A stretch of DNA of 64,000 nucleotides from Noviherbaspirillum saxi (GTDB taxonomy: Bacteria > Pseudomonadota > Gammaproteobacteria > Burkholderiales > Burkholderiaceae_D), in the NCBI RefSeq assembly GCF_003591035.1, contig NZ_QYUO01000002.1, forward strand, positions 930,001 through 994,000, given 5' to 3'. Of this stretch, positions 1-9,699 are shown piece after piece; the first letter of the stretch is position 1; each line of letters opens with the position of its first letter. Under the pieces are notes generated by a model. That model was not told the origin of the DNA and made no database searches. It saw only the letters and a list, made by a program, of their open reading frames with translations. The position numbers were made by a program, and so were the translations under genes.

Positions 1-1
1 G

Positions 2-2332
2 GTGGCGCTTTGCTTGTTGCTTACGGTGATTCTTGGCTGGCAGGCGACGAAGCTGCAGCTCAACGCCAGCTTCGAGGACATGATCCCCAAGGGCCATCCT
101 TACATTGCGAATTACCTGCAAAACAAGAAGGATCTGGCAGGTCTGGGCAATGCAGTGAGGGTCGCGGTCGAAGCAAAGGGCGGAAATATCTACGATCCGG
201 CTTATCTGGCTGCGCTGCAAAAGATCAGTGATGAAATCTTCCTGTTGCCGGGCGTCGACCGGGCTGCAATGAAGTCCTTGTGGACGCCTTCCACGCGCTG
301 GGTAGGCGTGACCGAAGACGGCATGGACGGCGGCCCGGTGATACCGAACGACTACGACGGATCGGCGCAAAGCGTCGCACAGGTCAAATTGAACGTGCAG
401 CGTTCGGGTCAGATCGGACAGCTGGTGGCACGCGATGGAAAGTCGAGCATCATCTATGTATCGCTGCTCGCCACGGACAGCCAGACCGGCCAGCCGCTCG
501 ACTACGCCGCGTTCTCCACGCGCCTGGAAAACATTCGCGCCAAATACCAGAACGACAACGTCAACATCTATATCGTCGGTTTCGCGAAAGTGATCGGTGA
601 CCTGATCGACGGGCTCAGGTTGATCCTGCTGTTTTTCGGCGCCGCGATCCTGATTGCCGCCGGCATGCTCTACTGGTACACGCGCTGCGTGCGCAGCACC
701 ACGCTGGTCGTGGCCTGCTCCTGCGTGGCTGTCGTGTGGCAGCTCGGTCTTCTGCCGATGCTCGGTTACAGCCTCGATCCTTATTCCGTGCTGGTTCCGT
801 TTCTGGTGTTTGCGATTGGCATGAGCCACGGGGCGCAAAAGATGAACGGCATCATGCAGGATATCGGCCGCGGCGCACACAAGGCGGTCGCCGCCCGATT
901 TACATTTCGCCGACTGTTTCTTGCCGGCTTGACCGCGCTTCTGTGCGACGCCGTCGGATTCGCGGTGCTTGCGGTCATCGATATCAAGGTCATTCAGGAT
1001 CTCGCCGCGATTGCCAGCATCGGCGTCGCCGCATTGATTTTCACCAATCTTATCCTGCTGCCGATCCTGCTGTCGTATATCGGCGTCAGCTCTCTCGCCG
1101 CCAGACGCAGCCTCCAGGCAGATATGGCTGACGCCAATGCAGGAAGCAAAACCGGCCTCTCGGTCTGGCATATGCTTAACCTGTTCACGCAAAAGCACTG
1201 GGCCACCGGGGCCATCGTCGTCGCGGCCGTGCTGGGCATCGGAGGCTATCTCGTCAGCCTGCAACTCAAGATCGGCGATCTTGATCCCGGCGCGCCGGAG
1301 CTGCGGGCGGACTCCCGCTACAACCGCGACAATGCATATGTGGTCAAGAATTACGCGGCGAGCAGCGACGTGTTTGCGATCATGGTGAAGACGCCCGACA
1401 ACCGCTGTTCCGATTACCACACGCTGATGCGCGTCGATGCACTTGAATGGCAACTGGCGCAGCTGCCCGGCGTGGAAACGACCAATACGCTGGCACTGCT
1501 CAATCGCCGCGTCATTACCGGCCTCAACGAAGGCAACATGAAGTGGTACGACCTGCTGCACAACCAGAGTTCGCTGAACATGGTGACCGCTGGTGCACCG
1601 CGCGGCCTGTATAACGATGCATGCAACCTACTGACCATGTATGTGTATCTGCAGGATCACAAGGCAGACACGCTGACCCGTGTGGTCGATGCGATCGAAC
1701 AATTCGCCAAGGAAAACAATACAAAGGAAGTGAGCTTCCAGCTGGCGGCCGGCAATGCGGGCATCGAGGCGGCAACGAACATTGTGGTCAAGGATGCCAG
1801 TCGCGAGATGTTGTATTGGGTCTACGGCGCGGTGATTTTGTTGTGCCTGATCACCTTCCGTTCCTGGCGCGCGGTGATCTGCGCCGTGGTGCCGCTGATC
1901 CTGACTTCCATCCTGTGCGAGGCGCTGATGGTATGGCTGAACATTGGTGTCAAGGTTGCCACGCTGCCTGTCATTGCACTGGGCGTCGGCATCGGTATCG
2001 ACTATGCGCTGTATGTGATGAGTATCATGCTGGCCCGCATGCGTGCCGGCGACAGCCTGTCCGTGGCGTATTACCAGGCGCTGCTTTTTACGGGCAAGGT
2101 GGTCTTGCTGACCGGTGTCACGCTCGCGGTCGGCGTCTTTACCTGGGTGCTTTCCCCGATCAAGTTCCAGGCAGACATGGGGCTGCTTCTCGCATTCATG
2201 TTTCTGTGGAATATGGTTGGCGCGCTCGTCCTGTTGCCCGCGCTCGCACACTTCCTGTTGCCCGGCAAGCGGCACGCGGAGGAGGCCGCTGTCGCGGACG
2301 ACAAGCTGGTGCAACCATTGAACGTGGCATGA
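2..2332 (+). CDS. RND/MMPL-family transporter, 5' end outside window
   Basis: Inner-membrane RND-superfamily exporter of the MMPL/SSD type. Two membrane blocks (about residues 205-370 and 600-760 of the visible part) each follow a periplasmic loop. Signatures match the complete paralogue at 57163-59607 almost throughout: PFLVFAIGMSHGAQKMNGI in block 1 and LGVGIGIDYALY in block 2. By comparison with that paralogue about 50 N-terminal residues lie before the window, so the GTG at position 2 is only the first in-frame codon, not the start. Such RND proteins occur next to DUF1302 and DUF1329 genes, and both follow here. The substrate is unknown; a hydrophobic or aromatic compound handled by the downstream operon is an inference. 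Confidence 0.9.
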   Translation: MALCLLLTVILGWQATKLQLNASFEDMIPKGHPYIANYLQNKKDLAGLGNAVRVAVEAKGGNIYDPAYLAALQKISDEIFLLPGVDRAAMKSLWTPSTRWVGVTEDGMDGGPVIPNDYDGSAQSVAQVKLNVQRSGQIGQLVARDGKSSIIYVSLLATDSQTGQPLDYAAFSTRLENIRAKYQNDNVNIYIVGFAKVIGDLIDGLRLILLFFGAAILIAAGMLYWYTRCVRSTTLVVACSCVAVVWQLGLLPMLGYSLDPYSVLVPFLVFAIGMSHGAQKMNGIMQDIGRGAHKAVAARFTFRRLFLAGLTALLCDAVGFAVLAVIDIKVIQDLAAIASIGVAALIFTNLILLPILLSYIGVSSLAARRSLQADMADANAGSKTGLSVWHMLNLFTQKHWATGAIVVAAVLGIGGYLVSLQLKIGDLDPGAPELRADSRYNRDNAYVVKNYAASSDVFAIMVKTPDNRCSDYHTLMRVDALEWQLAQLPGVETTNTLALLNRRVITGLNEGNMKWYDLLHNQSSLNMVTAGAPRGLYNDACNLLTMYVYLQDHKADTLTRVVDAIEQFAKENNTKEVSFQLAAGNAGIEAATNIVVKDASREMLYWVYGAVILLCLITFRSWRAVICAVVPLILTSILCEALMVWLNIGVKVATLPVIALGVGIGIDYALYVMSIMLARMRAGDSLSVAYYQALLFTGKVVLLTGVTLAVGVFTWVLSPIKFQADMGLLLAFMFLWNMVGALVLLPALAHFLLPGKRHAEEAAVADDKLVQPLNVA

Positions 2333-2440
2333 GGCCAGGATGTATCGCGTGCGCCGATACGAAAGATCGCAACAATGGATTTTACTAATACCGGCGGCAA
2401 ACTTAAGATCAATGCACAACAGTCCGGGACGCAACGGCAC

Positions 2441-2601
2441 TAGAGCAGTTTCACCCTTACTGTACCGTCGATCCCGGACGCTTTGCCCGCGGCACGGCGT
2501 TGCGACTCCTTGCCATGGCTCGCCATGTCGCGTCGCCGCGCCTTGTTCCACAGGCAAATCGCCTCGGCCTCGCCTGGTAAAGTCAGGGTGAAACTGCTCT
2601 A
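2441..2601. mobile_element. MITE-like palindromic element, copy 1
   Basis: A 161-bp non-coding element. It starts TAGAGCAGTTTCACCCTTAC and ends with the near-perfect inverse, GTCAGGGTGAAACTGCTCTA. TA lies at both outer edges, as expected for a TA target duplication of IS630/Tc1-mariner type. The inside is GC-rich and partly palindromic. A diverged second copy lies at 52014-52178. It carries no gene, so it would need a transposase in trans. It lies between the RND gene and DUF1302, about 295 bp upstream of the latter. Confidence 0.75.
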
Positions 2602-2895
2602 GCGGCGAACCCGGGCGCAATAAGAAGAGCGCACCGCATAACAGATGCGTGGACGTGTATCCCACTTCAGGAGAAATGCAATGAGACAGCATCCCTATCC
2701 GCTCGCAACCGTAATGCGAAGACATTCTCATTGCATCATGCCGATCTAATCCGGCCTTATACCAATCCGACCGATTGCTGCGGCGCTTCGCTGGCGCCGT
2801 AGGAAGCGCTCGTCTCATCGCAGGGGTATGCCTGCGATGCAGCGACAAAAAATATTAAAGAAGCGGAAAAACCAGTTCAACGAAGAGGAGAGTAC
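2602..2895. promoter_or_regulatory. Leader region of DUF1302 gene with two inverted repeats
   Basis: No gene is seen here. Two inverted repeats are visible: ATGCAATGAGA (2676-2686) with TCTCATTGCAT (2726-2736), and the tight hairpin ATCGCAGG-ggtatg-CCTGCGAT (2817-2838), about 60 bases before the DUF1302 start. They could be an operator and a 5'-UTR structure. No promoter could be assigned with confidence. Confidence 0.35.
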
Positions 2896-4572
2896 ATGAA
2901 GAACCCGAGGGCAACCCAGGCGCAGCACCTGTTTATCCGCAAGCCGATGGCCAATGTCGTGGCATTGCTGTTCGCAGGCGCTATTGCGCCGGCCGCGCTT
3001 GCGGTGGAAATTGACGTGGGCAATCCGGATGTAAAGGTTCGCTTCGACAATACGGTCAAGTACAGCACGGCGTTTCGCCTGAAGGATCAGTCGCCGGCGC
3101 TAAGCAGCTGCGCAACTTGCCTTAACCAGAACGACGGCAACAATAACTTCAACAAGGGCATGGTTTCGAACCGCGTCGATCTCCTGAGCGAGTTCGACGT
3201 GATAGCACAGAACTTCGGATTGCGCGTGAGCGGCGCGGCCTGGTACGACGCCAAGTACAACACCGCTAACGACAACAACACCTTCACATCGAACAGCATT
3301 CCACGCAACGCTTTTCCGGACGCCACGCGCGAACTGATGGGACGCAAGGCGGAACTGCTCGATGCCTTCGTGTTCGGCAAAGGCGAGATCGGCGACATGC
3401 CGGCTTCCTTTCGCCTTGGCCGGCATACGCTGCTATGGGGCGAGAGTCTGTTCTTCGGCAGTAACGGTATCGCCGGCGGTCAGGCGCCGGTAGACCTGGT
3501 CAAGCTGCTGAGCGTGCCGAATGCCCAGTTCAAGGAAACCGCGATGCCAACCGGGAAGCTCTCGGGCCAGATCCAGGTGACGCCGGACGCGTCCATTGGA
3601 GCGTATTACCAATACGACTGGCGCAAGACGCGACTGATGCCGGTAGGGGCCTATCTATCGACTTCCGACTCGCTGGGCGAGGGCGCGCAACGCATCATCG
3701 CAGGAAATCCGGCAGCACCCAATCCCCCAGCCTTTATCGCCCAGCCGGACATGCGTCCGCGCGACTCGGGGCAGCACGGCTTGCAACTGCGCCTGCGCAA
3801 TACAGAACTCGATACCGACTTCGGTTTCTACGCGATCCGTTATAACGCGACCACGCCGAGCAACATCTACAACACTTTGTCGGGACGTCCTCCTGCTGTA
3901 GTTCCGAGCACTACTCAGTGGGCATATGCGGAAGGCATCAAGGCTTTCGGCGCGAGCTTCGCAAAAACCGTTGGGGAATTTGCACTCGCCGGCGAAGTAT
4001 CGATACGCCGCGACGCGCCACTCGCAAGTTCGGGACAGTCGATTATTCCGGGCATCGGCGTCAATGTTGGTTTGAACAATACCTCCAATCCCGGTTATGC
4101 CGTCGGCAATACTGCCCATGCGCAATTGTCCTGGCTGGCTTCCCTCGGGCCGTCGTTCATGTCGAATGAAGCGGCGCTTCTGGGTGAGATTGCCTGGAAT
4201 ACGCGTACCAGCGTGACGCGCAATGCAGCGATGCTCAACCCGAACGCCGACAAGTCGGCGACCGCCATGCGCGTCGTCTATTCACCCACATATCGTCAGA
4301 TCCGGCCAGGGCTGGACGTCAGTGTCCCGGTCGGCTTCAGTTATACCCGGGGACGATCATCGGCCGTCGGTGCCGGGTTCGGCGTGAATCGCGGCGGCGA
4401 CATCAATATCGGCGTGACGGCAACCTATCTCAATGGATGGATCTTTGCTATCAACTATGCCCACTTCTACGGGCCGGAGGGCACCACGCTGGATGCCGCC
4501 AACAACGCGCAGTACAAGCAGGCGCTCAAGGATCGCGACTACATCTCGCTGTCCATCCGCAACACCTTTTAA
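2896..4572 (+). CDS. DUF1302 family outer-membrane protein (cluster 1)
   Basis: A 558-residue exported protein of the DUF1302 family. The N-terminus is basic then hydrophobic (VVALLFAGAIAPAALA) and fits a signal peptide cleaved before VEIDVGNPDVKVRFDNTVKYS. The rest alternates short amphipathic strands and ends RDYISLSIRNTF, with a C-terminal aromatic residue typical of beta-barrels. The start ATG is preceded by GAAGAGGAGAG. The paralogue at 52890-54566 has exactly the same length. Family members are found with DUF1329 and RND genes; a channel or receptor for a hydrophobic substrate is the usual guess, with no proven biochemistry that I know of. Confidence 0.88.
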   Translation: MKNPRATQAQHLFIRKPMANVVALLFAGAIAPAALAVEIDVGNPDVKVRFDNTVKYSTAFRLKDQSPALSSCATCLNQNDGNNNFNKGMVSNRVDLLSEFDVIAQNFGLRVSGAAWYDAKYNTANDNNTFTSNSIPRNAFPDATRELMGRKAELLDAFVFGKGEIGDMPASFRLGRHTLLWGESLFFGSNGIAGGQAPVDLVKLLSVPNAQFKETAMPTGKLSGQIQVTPDASIGAYYQYDWRKTRLMPVGAYLSTSDSLGEGAQRIIAGNPAAPNPPAFIAQPDMRPRDSGQHGLQLRLRNTELDTDFGFYAIRYNATTPSNIYNTLSGRPPAVVPSTTQWAYAEGIKAFGASFAKTVGEFALAGEVSIRRDAPLASSGQSIIPGIGVNVGLNNTSNPGYAVGNTAHAQLSWLASLGPSFMSNEAALLGEIAWNTRTSVTRNAAMLNPNADKSATAMRVVYSPTYRQIRPGLDVSVPVGFSYTRGRSSAVGAGFGVNRGGDINIGVTATYLNGWIFAINYAHFYGPEGTTLDAANNAQYKQALKDRDYISLSIRNTF

Positions 4573-4589
4573 TAAAGCAGGAGACGATC

Positions 4590-5954
4590 ATGACACTGAA
4601 GAAATTCACTTTGCCAAGCCTGTTGTGCGCGGCCTCACTGAGCTGCGCGGGCTTTGGCCAGGCTCTGGCGGGCGTCACATCTGAAGAAGCGGCACAACTG
4701 AAGTCGACACTGACCCCGTTCGGCGCAGAAAAGGCAGGCAACAAGGAAGGCACCATTCCGGCCTGGAGCGGCGGTTATACGACAGCGGTACAGGGTTTCA
4801 AGAATGGCGGGCGCAGGGGTGATCCGTTTGCCAACGAAAAACCGCTGTTCAGCATTTCGGCCAAGAATGCGGACCAGTATGCGGACAAGTTGACCGACGG
4901 CACCAAGGCCTTGCTCAAAAAATATCCCAACAGCTATCGCCTCGATGTCTTCCAGACGCATCGCACGGCAGCCGCCCCGCAATGGGTGTATGACAACACC
5001 TTCAAGAATGCGACCACTGCGAAGATGAATGGCGAAGTCGTGACCGGTGCTTATGGCGGTATTCCGTTTCCGATTCCGAAAAGCGGTCGCGAGATCATGG
5101 CCAATCACCTGCTGCACTGGCGCGGCGAAGGGTGGCAGCAGGAATTTCGCCAGTACCTGATGACCTCCGACGGCAAGCGTGTGCTGGCAAGCGAAGGCAA
5201 TGGCATGTATCAGATGCCGTATTACTTCAAGGATGCCGCGGATAAGTTCAAGGGTGACTACTGGATGATCCGTCTGACCACATCGGCGCCGGCCATCCGT
5301 GCCGGCGAGGCGATTTCGGGACTGGAAAACATCGATCCCGACAAGTCCCAGGCCTGGGTGTATCTCACCGGACAGCGCCGCGTGCGCAAGTTGCCCAATG
5401 CCTGTTGTGACACCCCCACGCCCGCATCGGCCGGCGTCATGAGTTTCGACGAGATCGATGTCTGGAATGGCCGGGGTGACCGCTTCGACTGGAAGATCGT
5501 CGGCAAAAAGGAAATGTATATCCCGTATAACGTTAACGGTCTCTACACGCCGAAGAGCGACGCCGACGTGCTGGGTGCCAATCATCTCAATCCCGACCAT
5601 GTGCGCTGGGAACTGCATCGCGTGTGGGTGGTCGAGGCAACAGTCCAGCAGGGCAAGCGTCATCAGGCGCCCAAATCGCGTTACTACATTGACGAAGATA
5701 CCTGGGTAGCCGTCCTTGCCGACCGCTGGGATGCCAACGGTCAGTTATGGAAGACGGTATGGTCGCACCCGGTCGTCATGCCCGACCTGCCTGCGACCAC
5801 GCCCCAGCAACAATTCGGCTTCAATGACCTGTTGTCCGGTGCCTGGTACATGAGCGGTGTCGTCAACGAGAAGAATACTCAGTATCGGATCATGAACCGG
5901 ATGCCTGAATCGAGCTTTACCGGCGATGCGCTCGCGGGTGAAGGCGTACGTTAA
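4590..5954 (+). CDS. DUF1329 family periplasmic protein (cluster 1)
   Basis: A 454-residue secreted protein. The chosen start MTLKKFTLPSLLCAASLSCAG follows AGCAGGAG and gives a good signal peptide ending near QALAGV; longer in-frame starts would run into DUF1302. Family signatures shared with the copy at 54579: LTPFGAEKAGNKEGTIPAW, NEKPLFSI, TDGTKALLKKYP, FPIPKSGREIMANHL and RYYIDEDTWV. The gene begins 17 bp after DUF1302, so the two are probably co-transcribed. DUF1329 proteins are thought to have a lipoprotein-carrier (LolA/LolB-like) fold, which would suit shuttling a hydrophobic ligand between membranes; this is an inference. Confidence 0.88.
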   Translation: MTLKKFTLPSLLCAASLSCAGFGQALAGVTSEEAAQLKSTLTPFGAEKAGNKEGTIPAWSGGYTTAVQGFKNGGRRGDPFANEKPLFSISAKNADQYADKLTDGTKALLKKYPNSYRLDVFQTHRTAAAPQWVYDNTFKNATTAKMNGEVVTGAYGGIPFPIPKSGREIMANHLLHWRGEGWQQEFRQYLMTSDGKRVLASEGNGMYQMPYYFKDAADKFKGDYWMIRLTTSAPAIRAGEAISGLENIDPDKSQAWVYLTGQRRVRKLPNACCDTPTPASAGVMSFDEIDVWNGRGDRFDWKIVGKKEMYIPYNVNGLYTPKSDADVLGANHLNPDHVRWELHRVWVVEATVQQGKRHQAPKSRYYIDEDTWVAVLADRWDANGQLWKTVWSHPVVMPDLPATTPQQQFGFNDLLSGAWYMSGVVNEKNTQYRIMNRMPESSFTGDALAGEGVR

Positions 5955-6033
5955 GCGATATGACACGGGCTGCCGGCGACGTGTCTTGTGCAGAAACCTG
6001 ACCGTCATTCGATGGGGATGCAAGAGATTCGTC

Positions 6034-6981
6034 ATGCGCTTCAATAAACTTGATCTCAATCTGCTGGTCGCGCTTGACGTTCTGCTGAGCGAGCAAAGCA
6101 TCACCAGGGCAGCGCGCAAACTCAATCTGAGCCAGTCTGCCACCAGCGGTGTGCTGGCCCGCTTGCGCGAGTATTTCAAGGATGATTTGTTGATCCAGGT
6201 CGGACGCATCATGGTGCGGACCGTGCTGGCCGAGCAATTGTCCAATCCGGTACGCGACGTGCTGCTGCAGATTCAATCGACTATCGAGACCAAGCCGGGC
6301 TTTGATCCGGCACGGTCGACACGGCATTTCCGCATCGCCGCATCCGACTATTCGACCTGCGTGATCCTGTCCAGATTGGTACGTCGGTTGGGCGACGATG
6401 CACCCGGCATTTCGCTGGAAATCATATCGCCGCGCGATGACACGGTGGAGCAAGCCGAACGCGGCGAGATCGATATCGTGTTGATGCCGCGCGCCTTTAC
6501 CGGGATGGAAGCGCATTCCGGCGAACTGCTCCTGCGCGACGTTTATTGCTGCATCGTCTGGGAAGGCAACACCTTGGTGGATTACGCAATCACAATGCAG
6601 CAGTACCTGGCGATGGATCATGTTGCAGCACGCTTCGGTGACCGTGCATCGTCATTCGAAGAATGGACATTGCATGGTGCCGGCATCGAACGACGCATTG
6701 CCACTACCAGTACCCATTTCAGCATCTTGCCGCAGTTGCTGATCGGGACCAACCGCGTGGCCACGTTGCAGAGTCGGCTCGCCGCATTGTCCGCAAGATA
6801 TTTTCCGATACGCATCCTGCAAGCGCCGATGGCGATCCCACCGATGGAAATGATGATGCGATGGCATCGCTTTCTCGACGGCGATCTTGCACACCACTGG
6901 CTGCGCGAGCAACTCAAGTCGGCGGCTGCGAGCGGGAGCGATTCAGAGGAGGAGGGCGACGCTGTTCACGCAGCGACCTAA
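6034..6981 (+). CDS. NodD-like LysR regulator (FdeR-like)
   Basis: A 315-residue LysR-type activator. The N-terminal winged helix reads MRFNKLDLNLLVALDVLLSE followed by SITRAARKLNLSQSATSGVLARLR, strikingly like rhizobial NodD, the flavonoid-sensing branch. The C-terminal effector domain has the NodD-like stretch RHFRIAASDYSTCVILSRLV. It sits between DUF1329 and a catabolic operon on the same strand. In Herbaspirillum seropedicae a NodD-like LysR protein (FdeR) controls naringenin degradation, so a flavonoid or related phenolic is the likely inducer. That assignment rests on family resemblance plus the downstream gene order. Confidence 0.8.
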   Translation: MRFNKLDLNLLVALDVLLSEQSITRAARKLNLSQSATSGVLARLREYFKDDLLIQVGRIMVRTVLAEQLSNPVRDVLLQIQSTIETKPGFDPARSTRHFRIAASDYSTCVILSRLVRRLGDDAPGISLEIISPRDDTVEQAERGEIDIVLMPRAFTGMEAHSGELLLRDVYCCIVWEGNTLVDYAITMQQYLAMDHVAARFGDRASSFEEWTLHGAGIERRIATTSTHFSILPQLLIGTNRVATLQSRLAALSARYFPIRILQAPMAIPPMEMMMRWHRFLDGDLAHHWLREQLKSAAASGSDSEEEGDAVHAAT

Positions 6982-7174
6982 CCGTATCGAAGTGCCGCGA
7001 TGGTTCACAGACCTATCGGTGCCAACGATAGCAAGCATGGGAATAATCCATTTTACCAATCGTCGGCCGCTCTTTATATTGAACAACAGACAGAGGGAAG
7101 AAGGCTTAAAGAGCCCATGAATCGCACTATGCCGTCTTCGTGCCCGTCATTACTCAACCCGAGAAAGCCTAGCA

Positions 7175-8335
7175 ATGTTCAAATATTTTCCCAGCAATTA
7201 TGTATGGAATCTGTCGGTTGACCTCGCCATCGAAATGGGCGCAAGAATCGGCGAGATTGAAGAGATGTGTGCGCCGCTGCAGGATGCCGCGAAGCAGTCT
7301 GACGCCGCCGGCACCAAAGCCTTTCGTGAAACCTGGTCTCGCATGGCAGACAAACTGTGCGAGCTCGCCGCCGAGGACGAATCGCGCGGCCGCATGATTT
7401 CTGCCGGTGACAAGTACGGCCGCGCCTCGACCTATTACCTGACGGCGGAACGCCTGCAGGCGCACGGCGCGGAAGGACGCGAGGCGCTGTACCGACGCTT
7501 CCTCGACGTGTTCGTCAAGAGCATCAAACTCGCCGGAGAGAATTGCGAACGCGTCGAGATTCCCTATGGCGACGCCCATCTGTCCGGCCTCTATGTCAGG
7601 GCAGAAGGTGCATCCGGCAGGGCGCCGATCCTGGTGCAAGTGAACGGCCTCGATTCCACCAAGGAGATGAAGTACCGCGTCGGATTGCCGCGCTGGCTTG
7701 CACAGCGTGGTGTTTCCTCACTGGTCATCGACCAGCCCGGCACTGGCGAGGCGCTGCGTCTGCATGGCATGCATGCGGTCTACAACAGCGAGGTGTGGGC
7801 CAGCAAGGTGGTCGACTGGCTGGAGACGCGCAACGACATTGACCCCAAGCGCATAGGCCTGGAAGGCGTTTCCCTTGGCGGTTATTACTGTCCGCGTGCC
7901 GTTGCTTTCGAGCCGCGCTTCGCCTGCGGCGTGGTGTGGGGCGCCAACCATGATTGGCGAGACGTGCAGCAGAAGCGTCTGCAGCGCGAGGGCAGCTTTC
8001 CGGTACCGCATTATTGGGAACATGTGCGTTGGATATGGGGCGCGAAGGATCAGGATGACTTCATGCGGATTGCCGAGAGCGTGCATCTGGATGGCGTACT
8101 CGACCGCATCAAGGTGCCCTTTCTGGTCACGCATGGCGAGAAGGATTCCCAAATTCCCCTGCATTGGGCGCAGCGCACCTATGAGCAACTGGTCAACAGT
8201 CCCAGGCGCGAATTGAAGATTTTTACCGGCCGCGAAGGCGGGGTGCAGCACTCCAGTTTCGACAATTCCGCAAATGCCGGCGCGTATATCGCCGACTGGG
8301 TTGCCGAAGCTCTTGGCGGCCGCACTTCGCTCTGA
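7175..8335 (+). CDS. Alpha/beta hydrolase, FrsA/DHPON-hydrolase-like (FdeB position)
   Basis: A 386-residue serine hydrolase. A helical N-terminal region (about 1-115) precedes the alpha/beta-hydrolase core. The nucleophile elbow is GVSLGG with Ser233; Asp324 (HGEKDSQIP) and His359 (GGVQHSSFDNS) complete a likely triad. The layout resembles the family containing 2,6-dihydroxypseudooxynicotine hydrolase, which cleaves C-C bonds beside a carbonyl. As the first gene of the operon it may cleave a diketone-type ring-fission product. Start ATG 7175 follows GAGAAAGCC, a weak ribosome site. Function within the pathway is inferred from position. Confidence 0.8.
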   Translation: MFKYFPSNYVWNLSVDLAIEMGARIGEIEEMCAPLQDAAKQSDAAGTKAFRETWSRMADKLCELAAEDESRGRMISAGDKYGRASTYYLTAERLQAHGAEGREALYRRFLDVFVKSIKLAGENCERVEIPYGDAHLSGLYVRAEGASGRAPILVQVNGLDSTKEMKYRVGLPRWLAQRGVSSLVIDQPGTGEALRLHGMHAVYNSEVWASKVVDWLETRNDIDPKRIGLEGVSLGGYYCPRAVAFEPRFACGVVWGANHDWRDVQQKRLQREGSFPVPHYWEHVRWIWGAKDQDDFMRIAESVHLDGVLDRIKVPFLVTHGEKDSQIPLHWAQRTYEQLVNSPRRELKIFTGREGGVQHSSFDNSANAGAYIADWVAEALGGRTSL

Positions 8336-8367
8336 AAATTCCTGAACCTGAAAGGCAAGCAAGCATC

Positions 8368-9327
8368 ATGAATATTATTGGACCTGACGCACTGGTCTTC
8401 GGCGTGGACGACGTCGCCGCATGCACCCGATATCTGACCGACTATGGATTGGATCCGGTCGGCGTCACCGCTTCCGGCGGACGTTTCGAGGCGCTGGACG
8501 GCACCGCCGTCGTGATTGCACACAAGGATGATCCTGCTTTGCCTCCCGCCATGGGCACCAGCAGCATGCTGCGCAAGACCGTTTATGGAGTGGCGGACGG
8601 GCAGACCCTGGAAGCGATTGCGCTCGAACTCGGCAAGGATCGCGAGGTGCGACACCTGCCCGATGGCAGCATCGAAGCCGAAGACGATATGGGTTTCATG
8701 CTCGGCTTCCAGGTTAGCGTGCGTCGCGCAATCGCACTGCCGGCCGAGACGGTCAATGCGCCCGGAGCGACGGCACAGCGCGCGGTGAACAAGACGGCAT
8801 CCGACGAGCACGCGGTGGTTCGCCCAAGATCGTTGTCGCACGTCGTCTATTTCGTGCCCGATCAGCCGAAAGCAGAAGCGTTCTACGTTGAGCGGCTCGG
8901 TTTCTGCTGCACCGATCGTCTGCTCGGGGCGGGTCCGTTCCTGCGCCCGGCTGGAACGCTCGATCACCACACGCTGTTTTTGATCCAGACGCCGCCGTTC
9001 ATGAAGGGCTGCGAGCATTTCACTTTCCACATGGGGGGACCGACCGAAGTGATGCAGGCCGGCACGCGCATGGTGAACAAAGGCTATCAGTCCTTCTGGG
9101 GTCCGGGCCGCCACAAGTTCGGCTCGAACTGGTTCTGGTATTTCAACAGTCCGCTCGGCTGCCATGTCGAGTATGACGCGGACATGGATTTGCACGATGC
9201 CACCTGGGTGGCGCGCGAAGCACCGATGAGCGCCGATGCATCGCAGGTATTCCTGTTTGAAGCGCGCGAGAAGTGGGCCCCCGGTGGCCCGCCGCCCGGT
9301 GCCGGCGGCAAGGCCGCGCAACATTAA
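8368..9327 (+). CDS. Two-domain VOC protein, extradiol dioxygenase-like (FdeC-like)
   Basis: A 319-residue vicinal-oxygen-chelate protein with two repeated modules, the layout of extradiol ring-cleavage dioxygenases. The second module carries the likely metal ligands: His in LSHVVYFVPD, His in TLDHHTLFLIQ, and Glu in GCHVEYDADMDL. It starts 32 bp after the hydrolase. In an fde-type pathway this enzyme would open the hydroxylated A ring made by the FAD monooxygenase. Dioxygenase activity is inferred from the fold, ligands and neighbours. Confidence 0.78.
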   Translation: MNIIGPDALVFGVDDVAACTRYLTDYGLDPVGVTASGGRFEALDGTAVVIAHKDDPALPPAMGTSSMLRKTVYGVADGQTLEAIALELGKDREVRHLPDGSIEAEDDMGFMLGFQVSVRRAIALPAETVNAPGATAQRAVNKTASDEHAVVRPRSLSHVVYFVPDQPKAEAFYVERLGFCCTDRLLGAGPFLRPAGTLDHHTLFLIQTPPFMKGCEHFTFHMGGPTEVMQAGTRMVNKGYQSFWGPGRHKFGSNWFWYFNSPLGCHVEYDADMDLHDATWVAREAPMSADASQVFLFEAREKWAPGGPPPGAGGKAAQH

Positions 9328-9338
9328 AGGCGGGGACG

Positions 9339-9689
9339 ATGAGCGCCGGTCACTACCTCTGCCGTCTGGATGAACTTCCGGACGGCGACTCGCGCGGCTT
9401 CGATCCCTTGCGCCAGGGGCGGGATGCGGTACTCGTCGTCAGGCAAGGTGCGCGCGTGCATGCCTACCTCGATGCCTGCCCGCACCACGGCGGCACGCCG
9501 ATGGCGTGGCGCAAGGACGCCTACCTGAACGGCGACCGTGACCGCATCGTCTGCAGCGCTCATGGCGCCCAGTTCGATATCGCCACCGGGCTGTGCACGC
9601 TTGGCCCCTGCCTGGGGCAGTCGCTGCAACCGGTGGCCGTCACTATTACACAAGACCAAGACATCTACATCGTGCCAAACGGCATATAG
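9339..9689 (+). CDS. Rieske [2Fe-2S] protein (FdeD position)
   Basis: A 116-residue cytoplasmic Rieske ferredoxin-like protein. Both cluster motifs are intact: C47-P-H49 (CPHHGGT) and C72-x2-H75 (CSAHGAQFD). There is no signal peptide or membrane segment, which separates it from cytochrome bc1 Rieske proteins. The start ATG follows AGGCGGGG and lies 11 bp after the VOC gene. It probably supplies electrons to, or keeps reduced, one of the oxygenases in the operon; the partner cannot be told from sequence. Confidence 0.88.
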   Translation: MSAGHYLCRLDELPDGDSRGFDPLRQGRDAVLVVRQGARVHAYLDACPHHGGTPMAWRKDAYLNGDRDRIVCSAHGAQFDIATGLCTLGPCLGQSLQPVAVTITQDQDIYIVPNGI

Positions 9690-9699
9690 GAGACACAAC